From assembly GCF_900091435.1 (NCBI RefSeq), contig NZ_FMCS01000005.1, positions 310,001 to 374,000 on the forward strand: a stretch of 64,000 nucleotides of DNA, given 5' to 3'. Shown here piece by piece: positions 33,696-42,278 of the stretch. The position numbers and the translations under genes were made by a program. This stretch comes from Micromonospora chaiyaphumensis (GTDB taxonomy: Bacteria > Actinomycetota > Actinomycetes > Mycobacteriales > Micromonosporaceae). Within the stretch, counting starts at the first letter, position 1. Each line of letters opens with the position of its first letter. The notes beneath the pieces are model-generated. The model ran no database searches, was not told the DNA's origin, and saw only the letters and a program-made list of their open reading frames with translations.

Positions 33696-33715
33696 GCGGC
33701 GGTCGGGACCGCCGC
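33696..33715. terminator. Bidirectional hairpin terminator
   Basis: GCGGCGGTC (33696-33704) pairs with GACCGCCGC (33707-33715) around a 2-base loop, between the convergent aldo/keto reductase and EF-G-like genes. Confidence 0.6.
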
Positions 33716-33723
33716 TGTCGCGG

Positions 33724-35886
33724 TCAGGACCGGGCGCCGGCCTCCTTCCGGACCTGCTCGGCGAGGTGGGCGGGCATCGGCTCGTAACGGGCGAACTCGC
33801 GGCGGAAGGTGCCGGTGCCGGCGGTCATCGAGCGCAGCTCGACCGCGTAGCGCAGCAGTTCGGTGGCGGGGACCTCGGCGCGGACCAGCGTGCGGCCCTC
33901 GGCCTCCGGGTCCGGCTCGGTGCCGAGCACGCGGCCGCGCCGGCCGGACAGGTCGCCCATCACGGCGCCGACCGACGTGTCGGGCACCCGGACGGTGATC
34001 TCGTCGACCGGCTCCAACAGCGTCGGCTGCCCCTTCTCGGCGGCGTCCCGCAGGGCGAGCGCGCCCGCGGTCTGGAAGGCCGCGTCGGAGGAGTCGACGC
34101 TGTGCGCCTTGCCGTCGAACAGGGTGACCCGCAGGTCCACCACGGGGTAGCCGCCGACGAGGCCGCGTTCCATCTGTGCCCGGACGCCCTTCTCCACCGA
34201 GGGGATGTAGTTGTGCGGCACCGCGCCGCCGACCACCTTGTCCACGAACTCGAAGCCGGCGCCCCGGGGCAGTGGCGTCACGTCGATGTCGCAGACCGCG
34301 TACTGGCCGTGGCCGCCGGACTGCTTGACGTGCCGGCCGTGGCCCTTGGCGGCGACCGTGAACGTCTCGCGCAGCGCCACCCGCACCGGCTCGGTCTCCA
34401 GCTCCACCCCGCCGGCGCGCAGCCGGTCGAGCACCACGTCGGCGTGCGCCTCGCCCATGCACCAGAGCACGAGCTGGTGGGTCTCGGGGTTGCGGTCCAG
34501 CCGCAGCGTCGGGTCGCCGGCCACCAGCCGGGCCAGGTTGCGGGCGAGGGCGTCCTCGTCGGCCCGGCTCTTCGCCACGATGGCCACCGGCAGCAGCGGC
34601 TCCGGCATCTCCCACGGGGCGACGAGCAGCGGGTCCTCCTTGGCGGAGATGGTGTCGCCGGTCTCCGCGCTGCCCGACTTGGTGATCGCGCAGATGTCGC
34701 CGGCCACCGCGGTGGGCACCTCGCGCAGCGTCGCGCCGAGCGGGCTGTAGATGTGGCCGACCCGCTCGTCGGCGTCGTGGTCGGGGTGACCGCGCTCGGC
34801 CATGCCGTGGCCGGACACGTGGACCACCTGGTCGGGGCGGAGCGTGCCGGAGAAGACGCGGACCAGGGAGACCCGGCCGACGTGCCGGTCCACCGTCGTC
34901 TTGACCACCTCGGCGACCAGCGGCCCGTCCGGGTCGCAGGCCAGCGGCGGCCGGGGCGAGCCGTCGACCCCGGTGACCGCGGGCAGCTCGTGCTCCAGCG
35001 GCGACGGGAACGCGGCCACCAGGCCGTCCAGCAGCGCGTCCAGGCCGACGCCGGTCTCCGCGCAGACCGGCACCACCGGGTAGAAGTGGCCGCGGGCGAC
35101 CGCCGTCTCCAGGTCGGTGATGAGCACCTCGGTGTCGATCTCCTCGCCGCCGAGGTAGCGGTCCATGAGGGTCTCGTCCTCGCTCTCCGCGATGATCCCC
35201 TCGATCAGCTCGTTGCGGGACTCCAGGATGGCCGGCAGGTGCTCCGGGTCCGGCTCGCGTACCGCCGCCGGCAGGCCCTGGGAGTAGTCGAAGACCCGGC
35301 GGGTGATCAGGCCCATGAGGCCGGCGACCGACTCGCCGTCGTCGCCCAGCATCGGCAGGTAGAGGGGGAGCACGTTGTCGCCGAAGACCCGCTGGCAGAG
35401 CGCCACCGCCTCGTCGAAGTCGGCGCGCGGGTGGTCCAGCCGCGTCACCGCGACGGCGCGGGGCATGTCGACGGCGGCGCACTCCTCCCAGAGGGCGGCG
35501 GTGGCGGCGTCCATGCCGTCGACGGCGGAGACCACGAACAGCGCCGCGTCGGCGGCCCGCAGCCCGGCGCGCAGCTCGCCGACGAAGTCGCCGTACCCGG
35601 GGGTGTCCAGGAGGTTGACCTTGACGTCGCGGTGCAGCAGCGGGGCGCAGGCCAGGCTCACCGAGCGCTGCTGGCGCACGGCGGCGGGATCGTGGTCGCA
35701 GACGGTGGTGCCCTCGGTGACGCTGCCGGCCCGGCCGATCGTGCCGCTGGCGGCGAGCAGCGCCTCCACCAGCGTCGTCTTGCCCGCTCCGGAGTGCCCC
35801 ACGAGCACCACGTTGCGAACCCTGCCGGGCTCGGTCACCACCGGCGCGCCGCCGGTGACACCCTTCTCCTGATTCTTCTGCGCCAT
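33724..35886 (-). CDS. Elongation factor G-like GTPase (EF-G2/FusA2 type)
   Basis: A 720-residue translational GTPase with full EF-G domain order. G1 is GHSGAGKTTL, G3 is DTPGYGDF, but the G4 specificity motif NKxD reads TRLD (AVAVTRLDHPRADF) and the switch I region (GSVTEGTTVCDHDPAAVRQQRSVS) diverges from canonical EF-G. This matches the actinobacterial EF-G-like paralogues rather than the str-operon fusA. It may bind GTP and the ribosome but probably is not the main translocase. GGAGG lies upstream of ATG 35886. Its position between the HIT and pgsA genes breaks an otherwise conserved gene order. Confidence 0.9.
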   Translation of the reverse strand: MAQKNQEKGVTGGAPVVTEPGRVRNVVLVGHSGAGKTTLVEALLAASGTIGRAGSVTEGTTVCDHDPAAVRQQRSVSLACAPLLHRDVKVNLLDTPGYGDFVGELRAGLRAADAALFVVSAVDGMDAATAALWEECAAVDMPRAVAVTRLDHPRADFDEAVALCQRVFGDNVLPLYLPMLGDDGESVAGLMGLITRRVFDYSQGLPAAVREPDPEHLPAILESRNELIEGIIAESEDETLMDRYLGGEEIDTEVLITDLETAVARGHFYPVVPVCAETGVGLDALLDGLVAAFPSPLEHELPAVTGVDGSPRPPLACDPDGPLVAEVVKTTVDRHVGRVSLVRVFSGTLRPDQVVHVSGHGMAERGHPDHDADERVGHIYSPLGATLREVPTAVAGDICAITKSGSAETGDTISAKEDPLLVAPWEMPEPLLPVAIVAKSRADEDALARNLARLVAGDPTLRLDRNPETHQLVLWCMGEAHADVVLDRLRAGGVELETEPVRVALRETFTVAAKGHGRHVKQSGGHGQYAVCDIDVTPLPRGAGFEFVDKVVGGAVPHNYIPSVEKGVRAQMERGLVGGYPVVDLRVTLFDGKAHSVDSSDAAFQTAGALALRDAAEKGQPTLLEPVDEITVRVPDTSVGAVMGDLSGRRGRVLGTEPDPEAEGRTLVRAEVPATELLRYAVELRSMTAGTGTFRREFARYEPMPAHLAEQVRKEAGARS

Positions 35887-36013
35887 CGCGGCGCACCTCC
35901 CTCAACCGGTGGTGGTGGCGACCGCCGCGCGCGACGGGGAAGCGGCCCGGGCGGGCACCGCGGCGATATCTTCCGGTGATCTCCTGGACGACGGGTGGGC
36001 GGACGGGTGATCC

Positions 36014-36029
36014 GGTGAGCTGGCTCACC
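36014..36029. promoter_or_regulatory. 16-bp palindrome between EF-G-like gene and pgsA
   Basis: GGTGAGC-TG-GCTCACC is a perfect 7-bp inverted repeat with a two-base centre, lying in the 251-bp divergent region about 110 bp before pgsA. The length and compact centre suit a dimeric repressor operator. Which gene it controls is unclear. The rest of the region (35887-36137) shows no gene. Confidence 0.4.
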
Positions 36030-36137
36030 TTCCACGCTCGATCTCACACCCGTAACGGGGCCGGCACAAGAGCGCCTGGCGGGTCGGGACGACCGGCTGT
36101 GTTCCCGGTCGCTGCCGGCCGTTATCGTGGGACCGCC

Positions 36138-36758
36138 ATGGCGAAGATCTTCCAAGTGTCGGCCCGCGCGGGGATGACCCGCGTCGTGGAGCCGGTCGCG
36201 CGCGGTCTGCTCCGCGCCGGTGTGTCCCCCAACGCGGTCACGGTGACCGGCACCGTCGGCGTGCTCGTCGGCGCGCTCGGCTTCGGCGCCCGCGGTCACC
36301 TCGTCGCCGGTGCGCTGATCGTCACGGTCTTCGCGCTCACCGACCTGCTCGACGGCACGATGGCCCGGATGAGCGGCGGCTCCACCCGGTTCGGTGCCTT
36401 CCTCGACTCGAGCATGGACCGGATCGCCGACAGCGCGGTCTTCGGCGCGGTCGCCTACTGGCTGGCCAGCCAGCACGACCACTCCGGGGTGGCCGCCGCG
36501 CTGCTCTGCCTGGCCGCCGGCGGCCTGGTCTCCTACGTGAAGGCCCGCGCCGAGGGGCTCGGGATGACCTGCAACGTGGGCATCGCCGAGCGCACCGAGC
36601 GGCTGCTGATCGTCGGGGTGGGCGGCCTGCTCACCGGCCTCGGCGTCGACCCGGCCCTGGAGATCGCGCTCTGGCTGCTCGCCGCCGTCTCGATCTTCAC
36701 GGTCGGGCAGCGGATGGCCCACGTGTACCGGCAGGCGCAGCTGGTCGGCCGGGAGTGA
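36138..36758 (+). CDS. pgsA: Phosphatidylinositol phosphate synthase (CDP-alcohol phosphatidyltransferase)
   Basis: A 206-residue integral membrane enzyme. The CDP-alcohol phosphotransferase motif DGxxARxxxxxxxxGxxxDxxxD is complete, beginning DGTMAR near residue 75, and is embedded in six predicted helices. The actinobacterial enzyme joins CDP-diacylglycerol and inositol phosphate to give phosphatidylinositol phosphate, the first step of PIM synthesis. Its adjacency to the acyltransferase and pimA supports this over phosphatidylglycerophosphate synthase. TATCGT at 36123-36128 lies nine bases before ATG 36138. Its stop overlaps the acyltransferase GTG. Confidence 0.92.
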   Translation: MAKIFQVSARAGMTRVVEPVARGLLRAGVSPNAVTVTGTVGVLVGALGFGARGHLVAGALIVTVFALTDLLDGTMARMSGGSTRFGAFLDSSMDRIADSAVFGAVAYWLASQHDHSGVAAALLCLAAGGLVSYVKARAEGLGMTCNVGIAERTERLLIVGVGGLLTGLGVDPALEIALWLLAAVSIFTVGQRMAHVYRQAQLVGRE

Positions 36759-37684
36759 ACCTCACCGAGGCGGGCTACGTCGCCGGGTGGCGCCTGGTCC
36801 GGGCGCTGCCCCGGCCCGTGGTCGCCGCCGCCTTCCGGGCGGGCGCCGACCGCGCCCACCGGGGCAACGGCCGGGGTACGCGGCGGCTGCGGGACAATCT
36901 GCGCCGGGTGGTCGGCCCCGACCTGCCCGAGGCGGAGCTGGAGCGGCTGGTCCGCGCCGGCCTGCGGTCGTACGCCCGGTACTGGCTGGAGGCGTTCCGG
37001 CTGCCCAGCCTGAGCCGGCAGGAGATCCTCGCCGGGTTCCACCTGGACGGCGAGGAGAAGCTCGGCGCCGACGTGGCGGCCGGCCGGGGCGCGGTGGTCG
37101 CGCTGCCGCACGCCGGCAACTGGGACGCCGCCGGCGCCTGGGTGGCCGCCACCGGGTGGCCGATCACCACGGTCGCCGAGCGGCTCAGGCCGGAGGGCCT
37201 CTACGAGCGCTTCCTCGCCTTCCGGCAGAGCCTCGGCATGGAGATCCTGCCCACCTCCGGCGGTGACCGGCCGGCGTTCGACGTGCTGCTGGACCGGGTG
37301 CGGGCGGGCGCCGTGGTGCCGCTGCTCGCCGACCGGGACCTCTCCGCCCGGGGCGTGGAGGTCGAGTTCTTCGGCGGCCGGACCCGGATGCCGCCCGGCC
37401 CGGCGCTGCTGGCCATCCGTACCGGCGCGCCGCTCTACGTGGCCTCGCTGTGGTACGCGCCGGACCGCGCCCACGCCGCCATCGAGGGCCCGCTGGAGCT
37501 GCCCGATCCCGACAGCGCCCCGCTGGACGCCCGGGTGCGCGAGGTGACCCAGCGGATTGCCGACCGTCTTGCGGCGGGCATCGCCCGGCATCCGGAAGAC
37601 TGGCACATGTTGCAGCGGATGTGGCTGGACCAGCGCACCGACGGCACCATGTCGCAGCCGCCGGCCACCACCGGGACGATCTGA
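36755..37684 (+). CDS. Phosphatidylinositol mannoside acyltransferase
   Basis: A 309-residue membrane-associated acyltransferase of the LpxL/HtrB family. The catalytic HX4D motif is HAGNWD near residue 115, followed by the ETVAERLRPEG-like VAERLRPEGLYERF and LLADRDLSARGVEVEFFGG segments. In mycobacteria the equivalent gene (PatA, Rv2611c) acylates the mannose of PIM. GTG 36755 overlaps the pgsA stop by four bases and pimA starts 14 bp after the stop, giving a PI/PIM operon. The acyl chain cannot be predicted from sequence. Confidence 0.9.
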   Translation: MNLTEAGYVAGWRLVRALPRPVVAAAFRAGADRAHRGNGRGTRRLRDNLRRVVGPDLPEAELERLVRAGLRSYARYWLEAFRLPSLSRQEILAGFHLDGEEKLGADVAAGRGAVVALPHAGNWDAAGAWVAATGWPITTVAERLRPEGLYERFLAFRQSLGMEILPTSGGDRPAFDVLLDRVRAGAVVPLLADRDLSARGVEVEFFGGRTRMPPGPALLAIRTGAPLYVASLWYAPDRAHAAIEGPLELPDPDSAPLDARVREVTQRIADRLAAGIARHPEDWHMLQRMWLDQRTDGTMSQPPATTGTI

Positions 37685-37698
37685 GGGAGCGGGGCGCA

Positions 37699-38859
37699 AT
37701 GCGGATCGGCATCGTGTGCCCGTACTCCTTCGACGTCCCGGGCGGGGTGCAGAACCACGTCATGGACCTGGCCGAGGCGCTGCTCGGGCTCGGCCACGAG
37801 GTGAGCGTGCTGGCCCCGGCCGACGAGGACTCGCCGCTGCCGCCGTACGTGGTGTCGGCCGGCCGGGCGGTGCCCCTGCCGTACAACGGCTCGGTGGCCC
37901 GGATCGCCTTCGGCCCGGTCTCCACGGCCCGGGTGCGGCGCTGGATCACCCGGGGCGACTTCGACGTGCTGCACGTGCACGAGCCGCTCACCCCCAGCCT
38001 GTCGATGCTGGCCGTGCTCTGCGCCCGGGGCCCGGTGGTGGCCACCTTCCACACCGCGATGACCCGGTCGCGGGTGCTCTCCGCCGCGCAGGGAGTGCTC
38101 CAGATCCTGCTGGAACGGATCACCGCCCGGATCGCCGTGAGCGCGCTGGCCCGCAAGGTCCAGGTGGAGCACATGGACGGCGGCGCCGTGGAGATCCCCA
38201 ACGGCGTGGCCGTGGCGAAGTTCGCGGGCGTCGAACCGCTGCCGGGGTGGCCGGGGGAGTGCCCGCCCGGCAGCGGCGGGACGCTCGGCTTCCTGGGCCG
38301 GTTCACGGAGCCGCGCAAGGGTTTCCCGATCCTGCGGGACGCCTTCGTCGCGCTGGCCCCGCACCGGCCCGGGCTGCGCCTGCTGGTCGCCGGGCCGGGC
38401 GACGCCGACGACCTCTACGACCAGTTCCCGGCCGACCTGCGGGACCGGGTCACCTTCCTCGGCATGGTCTCCGAGGCCGACAAACCTCGCATGCTGCGCA
38501 GCCTGCACCTCTACGTCGCACCGAACACCGGAGGGGAGTCCTTCGGGATGATCCTCACCGAGGCGCTCGCCGCCGGCACCACCGTGGTGGCCAGCGATTT
38601 GGACGCGTTCCGCCGGGTGCTGGACGGCGGGCGGGCCGGCCGGCTCTTCCCGACCGGGGACGCGGCGGCGCTGCGTACGGCGGTGGCGGAGCTGCTCGAC
38701 GACGCGGGGCAGCGGGCCGGGCTGACCGCCGCCGGCGACCAGGTGGTGGCGAATTTCGACTGGCCCGTGGTTGCCCGCCGCGTTCTGGAGGTATACGCAG
38801 CGGCGATCGAGGCCACCGACGGCCGGGTCATGGACCAGGAATGGGCGGGGCTGGGCTGA
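37699..38859 (+). CDS. pimA: Phosphatidyl-myo-inositol alpha-mannosyltransferase
   Basis: A 386-residue GT4 enzyme that transfers mannose from GDP-mannose to phosphatidylinositol at the inner membrane face. It starts RIGIVCPYSFDVPGGVQNHV, the PimA fingerprint with the GG-loop, then has HVHEPLTPS, TFHTAMTRS (amphipathic region near the acceptor), FLGRFTEPRKGF and NTGGESFGMILTEALAAG with the donor-site Glu pair. GAGGGAG precedes ATG 37699. It is the third gene of the pgsA operon. Call supported by both motif content and gene order. Confidence 0.95.
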   Translation: MRIGIVCPYSFDVPGGVQNHVMDLAEALLGLGHEVSVLAPADEDSPLPPYVVSAGRAVPLPYNGSVARIAFGPVSTARVRRWITRGDFDVLHVHEPLTPSLSMLAVLCARGPVVATFHTAMTRSRVLSAAQGVLQILLERITARIAVSALARKVQVEHMDGGAVEIPNGVAVAKFAGVEPLPGWPGECPPGSGGTLGFLGRFTEPRKGFPILRDAFVALAPHRPGLRLLVAGPGDADDLYDQFPADLRDRVTFLGMVSEADKPRMLRSLHLYVAPNTGGESFGMILTEALAAGTTVVASDLDAFRRVLDGGRAGRLFPTGDAAALRTAVAELLDDAGQRAGLTAAGDQVVANFDWPVVARRVLEVYAAAIEATDGRVMDQEWAGLG

Positions 38860-38950
38860 ACCCGGTGGCCGGTGGGGCCGCTGTGACGAGCGCGTCGACC
38901 GGTGCCCGCGCCGGCCGGGCGGGATGAGGAGCAGCACTACGATGCCGGGC

Positions 38951-39445
38951 ATGTGGTGGGTGGTGGGCGGCGCGCTGGTGCTCGGGCTGGTCTCGGCGTA
39001 CCTGATCTGGACCGCCGGCCGGGTCGAGCGCCTGCAGGCCCGCGCGGAGTCGGCGGCCCGGGCGCTCGACGCGCACCTGCTGCGCCGCGCGGCCGCCGCC
39101 GCGGTGCTGGCCGAACAGCGCTACGGCGTGGAGCTGTACTCGGCCGCCCGGATCGCCCTGGACGCCGTGGGCGAGGAGCGGGAGGCCGCGGAGAACGACC
39201 TCACCCGGCAGTTGCGCACGGTCGAACTGGACCCGGAGGACCCGGCCTGCGAGGCGGTCATCGCGGCCAGCCGGCGGCTGGCCCTGGCCCGGCAGGTGCA
39301 CACCGACCTGGTCCGCGACGCCCGGGCGGCCCGCAGCCGCCCGCTGGTCCGCCTGCTGCGGATGGGGCGCGGCCGGGAGTGGCCCCGCTACTTCGACGTC
39401 GACGACCCCACGCTCACCCCACGGACGGACGTCACCACCGGCTGA
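38951..39445 (+). CDS. Single-pass membrane protein downstream of pimA
   Basis: A 164-residue protein beginning with a membrane helix (MWWVVGGALVLGLVSAYLIWTAGR), followed by a long charged helical domain (VERLQARAESAARALDAHLLRRAAAAAVLAE...) that looks like a short coiled coil, ending in EWPRYFDVDDPTLTPRTD. The start could be ATG 38942 (GAGGAG upstream) or ATG 38951 (seven bases after TACGAT, 38938-38943); I prefer the latter. In mycobacteria the gene after pimA encodes a membrane protein with an extra Nudix domain, which I do not see here. Function unknown. Confidence 0.78.
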   Translation: MWWVVGGALVLGLVSAYLIWTAGRVERLQARAESAARALDAHLLRRAAAAAVLAEQRYGVELYSAARIALDAVGEEREAAENDLTRQLRTVELDPEDPACEAVIAASRRLALARQVHTDLVRDARAARSRPLVRLLRMGRGREWPRYFDVDDPTLTPRTDVTTG

Positions 39446-39459
39446 GCGGGCGGGACGGA

Positions 39460-39499
39460 ACCCCCGGTGACGCCGACCACAGAGCAGGCCACCGGGGGT
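39460..39499 (+). terminator. Terminator after the pgsA-pimA block
   Basis: ACCCCCGGTG (39460-39469) pairs perfectly with CACCGGGGGT (39490-39499) over 10 bp with a 20-nt loop, ending the PIM block before pdxS. Confidence 0.75.
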
Positions 39500-39580
39500 C
39501 TGATTGGCTGTCGGACCGGCGTTGACCCCGTCGTAGCCTTCTGGCAGCCACCCCCGAGCCCGTCCAAGGAGCGATGACCC

Positions 39581-40498
39581 GTGCCCGAATCCACCTCCCC
39601 GAACACCAACGCCAACCCGGTCGTCGGCACCGCCCGCGTCAAGCGGGGCATGGCCGAGATGCTCAAGGGCGGCGTGATCATGGACGTGGTCACCCCCGAG
39701 CAGGCCAAGATCGCCGAGGACGCCGGCGCCGTCGCCGTCATGGCGCTGGAGCGGGTGCCCGCCGACATCCGCGCCCAGGGCGGCGTCTCCCGGATGAGCG
39801 ACCCGGACATGATCGACGGCATCATCAACGCCGTCTCCATCCCCGTGATGGCCAAGGCCCGGATCGGCCACTTCGTCGAGGCGCGGGTCCTCCAGGCCCT
39901 CGGCGTCGACTACGTCGACGAGTCCGAGGTGCTGACCCCGGCCGACTACGAGAACCACATCGACAAGTGGGCCTTCACCGTCCCCTTCGTCTGCGGCGCG
40001 ACCAACCTGGGCGAGGCGCTGCGCCGGATCACCGAGGGCGCCGCCATGATCCGCTCGAAGGGTGAGGCCGGCACCGGCGACGTCTCCAACGCCACCACCC
40101 ACATGCGGAAGATCCGCAAGGAGATCCGCCGGCTCCAGTCGCTGCCGGCCGACGAGCTGTTCGTGGCCGCCAAGGAGCTCCAGGCGCCGTACGAGCTGGT
40201 CAAGGAGGTCGCCGAGACCGGCAAGCTGCCGGTCGTGCTGTTCACCGCTGGCGGCATCGCCACCCCGGCGGACGCGGCCATGATGATGCAGCTCGGCGCC
40301 GAGGGCGTCTTCGTCGGCTCGGGCATCTTCAAGTCGGGCAACCCGGCCCAGCGCGCCGCCGCGATCGTGAAGGCCACCACCTTCCACGACGACCCCGACG
40401 TGCTGGCCAAGGTCTCCCGCGGCCTGGGCGAGGCGATGGTCGGCATCAACGTCGACGAGATCCCGCAGCCGCACCGGCTGGCCGAGCGCGGCTGGTGA
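39581..40498 (+). CDS. pdxS: Pyridoxal 5'-phosphate synthase lyase subunit
   Basis: A 305-residue (beta/alpha)8 enzyme that makes PLP from ribose 5-phosphate, glyceraldehyde 3-phosphate and ammonia. Conserved catalytic segments are [13 protein letters not shown] (Asp), [12 protein letters not shown] (imine-forming Lys), [15 protein letters not shown] (second Lys) and [38 protein letters not shown] precedes GTG 39581. It works in a 12+12 complex with PdxT, encoded 56 bp downstream. The product feeds PLP enzymes such as the two class V aminotransferases elsewhere in this window. Confidence 0.97.
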   Translation: MPESTSPNTNANPVVGTARVKRGMAEMLKGGVIMDVVTPEQAKIAEDAGAVAVMALERVPADIRAQGGVSRMSDPDMIDGIINAVSIPVMAKARIGHFVEARVLQALGVDYVDESEVLTPADYENHIDKWAFTVPFVCGATNLGEALRRITEGAAMIRSKGEAGTGDVSNATTHMRKIRKEIRRLQSLPADELFVAAKELQAPYELVKEVAETGKLPVVLFTAGGIATPADAAMMMQLGAEGVFVGSGIFKSGNPAQRAAAIVKATTFHDDPDVLAKVSRGLGEAMVGINVDEIPQPHRLAERGW

Positions 40499-40554
40499 CG
40501 GCGACCGGACGGGGCCCGGACCGGGCCCCGTCCGACGAGCGAGAGGAGCGAGAG

Positions 40555-41214
40555 GTGACCACACCCGTCATCGGTGTGCTCGCCCTCCAGGGCGACGTGC
40601 GCGAGCACCTGGCCGCCCTGGCCGGGGCCGGCGCGGACGCTCGTCCGGTGCGCCGCCCGGCCGAGCTGGACGCGGTCGACGGCCTGGTGATCCCGGGCGG
40701 CGAGTCGACCACCATGAGCAAGCTCGCGGACATCTTCGAGATGCGCGAGCCGATCGACAAGCGGATCGCCGGCGGCATGCCGGTCTACGGGTCCTGCGCC
40801 GGCATGATCATGCTGGCCGCCGAGGTGCTCGACGGCCGCCCCGACCAGCGTGGCTTCGCCGGCATCGAGATGACCGTCCGGCGCAACGCGTTCGGCCGGC
40901 AGGTCGACTCGTTCGAGGCGCCCGTCGAGATCACCGGCGTCGAGGGCGAGCCGTTCCACGCGGTCTTCATCCGGGCCCCCTGGGTCGAGCGGGTCGGCGC
41001 GGGCGTCGAGGTGCTCGGCCGGGTCACCGAGGACGACTCCAGGTCGCAGCCTGGCGTCCGACGCGCCGGGCTGGAGTCGTCGTCCGGGCCGGCCGCCGGC
41101 CGGATCGTCGCGGTGCGGCAGGGCCACCTGCTGGCGACCTCGTTCCACCCGGAACTCACCGGCGACCTGCGGCTGCACCGCTACTTCGTGGACCTGGTCC
41201 GGGCCGCCGCCTGA
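40555..41214 (+). CDS. pdxT: Pyridoxal 5'-phosphate synthase glutaminase subunit with an in-frame insertion
   Basis: A 219-residue class I glutamine amidotransferase that supplies ammonia to PdxS. The start [21 protein letters not shown], the nucleophile Cys81 in GSCAGM, and His198/Glu200 in TSFHPEL form the usual active site. Residues ~160-178 ([17 protein letters not shown]) are an extra hydrophilic stretch between the strand VEVLGRV and the strand IVAVRQG. It coincides with an inverted repeat at DNA level. GAGGAG lies upstream of GTG 40555. The insertion falls in what should be a surface loop, so activity is probably kept. Confidence 0.93.
   Translation: MTTPVIGVLALQGDVREHLAALAGAGADARPVRRPAELDAVDGLVIPGGESTTMSKLADIFEMREPIDKRIAGGMPVYGSCAGMIMLAAEVLDGRPDQRGFAGIEMTVRRNAFGRQVDSFEAPVEITGVEGEPFHAVFIRAPWVERVGAGVEVLGRVTEDDSRSQPGVRRAGLESSSGPAAGRIVAVRQGHLLATSFHPELTGDLRLHRYFVDLVRAAA
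41032..41081. repeat. Palindromic element inserted in pdxT
   Basis: GACGACTCCAG (41032-41042) and CTGGAGTCGTC (41071-41081) are an 11-bp perfect inverted repeat with a 28-nt centre that itself folds (CAGCCTGGCG with CGCCGGGCTG, one mismatch). It encodes the extra loop of PdxT. The size, symmetry and in-frame fit suggest a REP/MITE-like intragenic repeat rather than normal coding sequence. Confidence 0.6.
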
Positions 41215-41311
41215 CCGTTACGCCGCCACCTTTTCGCCTTGTTGCGGCATTCCTCCGGGACGGTTCGGGTCTCCTCGGGCGGCGCCCCCGGCCCCGCCCC
41301 GGGTGCGGGTG

Positions 41312-41341
41312 TGACATGCGGGGACGCGACCTCGGTAGGAT
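41312..41341 (+). promoter_or_regulatory. Candidate promoter of yebC
   Basis: TGACAT (41312-41317), 18-nt spacer, TAGGAT (41336-41341). It leaves a leader of about 115 nt before ATG 41462. The 12 bases GACCTCGGTAGG (41328-41339) recur exactly before dnaE. Confidence 0.5.
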
Positions 41342-41461
41342 TGCGGCGGTTCGGCAGGGCTCACCGCCCGCCGCCGCCCCCCAGCCGACCGCCCGGCGGT
41401 CCCGGTTCGGCGCGGGCGCGGACAGTCGACGCAGGCGTGAGTCAACAGACGGAGGTATGAG

Positions 41462-42211
41462 ATGTCCGGCCACTCAAAGTGGGCGACCACCAAGCACAAG
41501 AAGGCCGTCATCGACGCCAAGCGCGGCAAGATGTTCGCCAAGCTGATCAAGAACGTCGAGGTCGCGGCCCGGACCGGCGGCGGGGACCCCGCCGGGAACC
41601 CGACCCTCTTCGACGCCATCCAGAAGGCGAAGAAGAACTCCGTCCCGAACGACAACATCGACCGCGCGGTCAAGCGCGGCTCCGGGCTGGAGGCCGGCGG
41701 CGCCGACTACCAGACGATCATGTATGAGGGCTACGGCCCGAACGGCGTCGCGCTGCTCATCGAGTGCCTCACCGACAACCGCAACCGCGCCGCCACCGAG
41801 GTGCGCACCGCGCTCACCCGCAACGGCGGCTCGTTCGCCGACGCCGGCTCGGTGTCGTACATGTTCTCCCGCAAGGGCGTCGTGATCGTCCCGAAGGCCG
41901 GCACCACCGAGGACGACGTCATGATGGCCGTGCTCGACGCGGGCGCCGAGGAGGTCAACGACCTCGGTGAGGCGTTCGAGGTGGTCTCCGAGCCGACCGA
42001 CCTCATCCCGGTCCGCACCGCCCTGCAGGACGCCGGCATCGAGTACGAGTCGGCCGAGTCGTCCCTCATCCCCAGCGTCAACGTGCCGCTGGACGAGGAG
42101 GGCGCGCGCAAGATCTTCAAGCTGATCGACGTCCTCGAGGACTGCGACGACGTGCAGAACGTCTACGCCAACTTCGACGTCTCCGACGAGGTCATGGCCG
42201 CCGTCGGCTGA
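41462..42211 (+). CDS. yebC: YebC/PmpR-family protein (TACO1-like)
   Basis: A 249-residue protein with the invariant [37 protein letters not shown] start, [29 protein letters not shown] in domain 2 and [16 protein letters not shown] at the C-terminus. The family has been described as transcription regulators and, more recently, as factors that help ribosomes through difficult peptide sequences. GGAGG lies eight bases before ATG 41462. In many actinobacteria ruvCAB follow directly; here a hairpin and unrelated genes follow, so the usual order is broken. Confidence 0.95.
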   Translation: MSGHSKWATTKHKKAVIDAKRGKMFAKLIKNVEVAARTGGGDPAGNPTLFDAIQKAKKNSVPNDNIDRAVKRGSGLEAGGADYQTIMYEGYGPNGVALLIECLTDNRNRAATEVRTALTRNGGSFADAGSVSYMFSRKGVVIVPKAGTTEDDVMMAVLDAGAEEVNDLGEAFEVVSEPTDLIPVRTALQDAGIEYESAESSLIPSVNVPLDEEGARKIFKLIDVLEDCDDVQNVYANFDVSDEVMAAVG

Positions 42212-42230
42212 CCCGACCGCGTACGCGCTT

Positions 42231-42259
42231 CGCGCCGGGCGACCTGGTCGCCCGGCGCG
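42231..42259. terminator. 13-bp hairpin terminator
   Basis: CGCGCCGGGCGAC (42231-42243) pairs perfectly with GTCGCCCGGCGCG (42247-42259), three-base loop, between the convergent yebC and the secreted-protein gene. Confidence 0.85.
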
Positions 42260-42278
42260 ACCTCGTCTCCGGCCCCGC

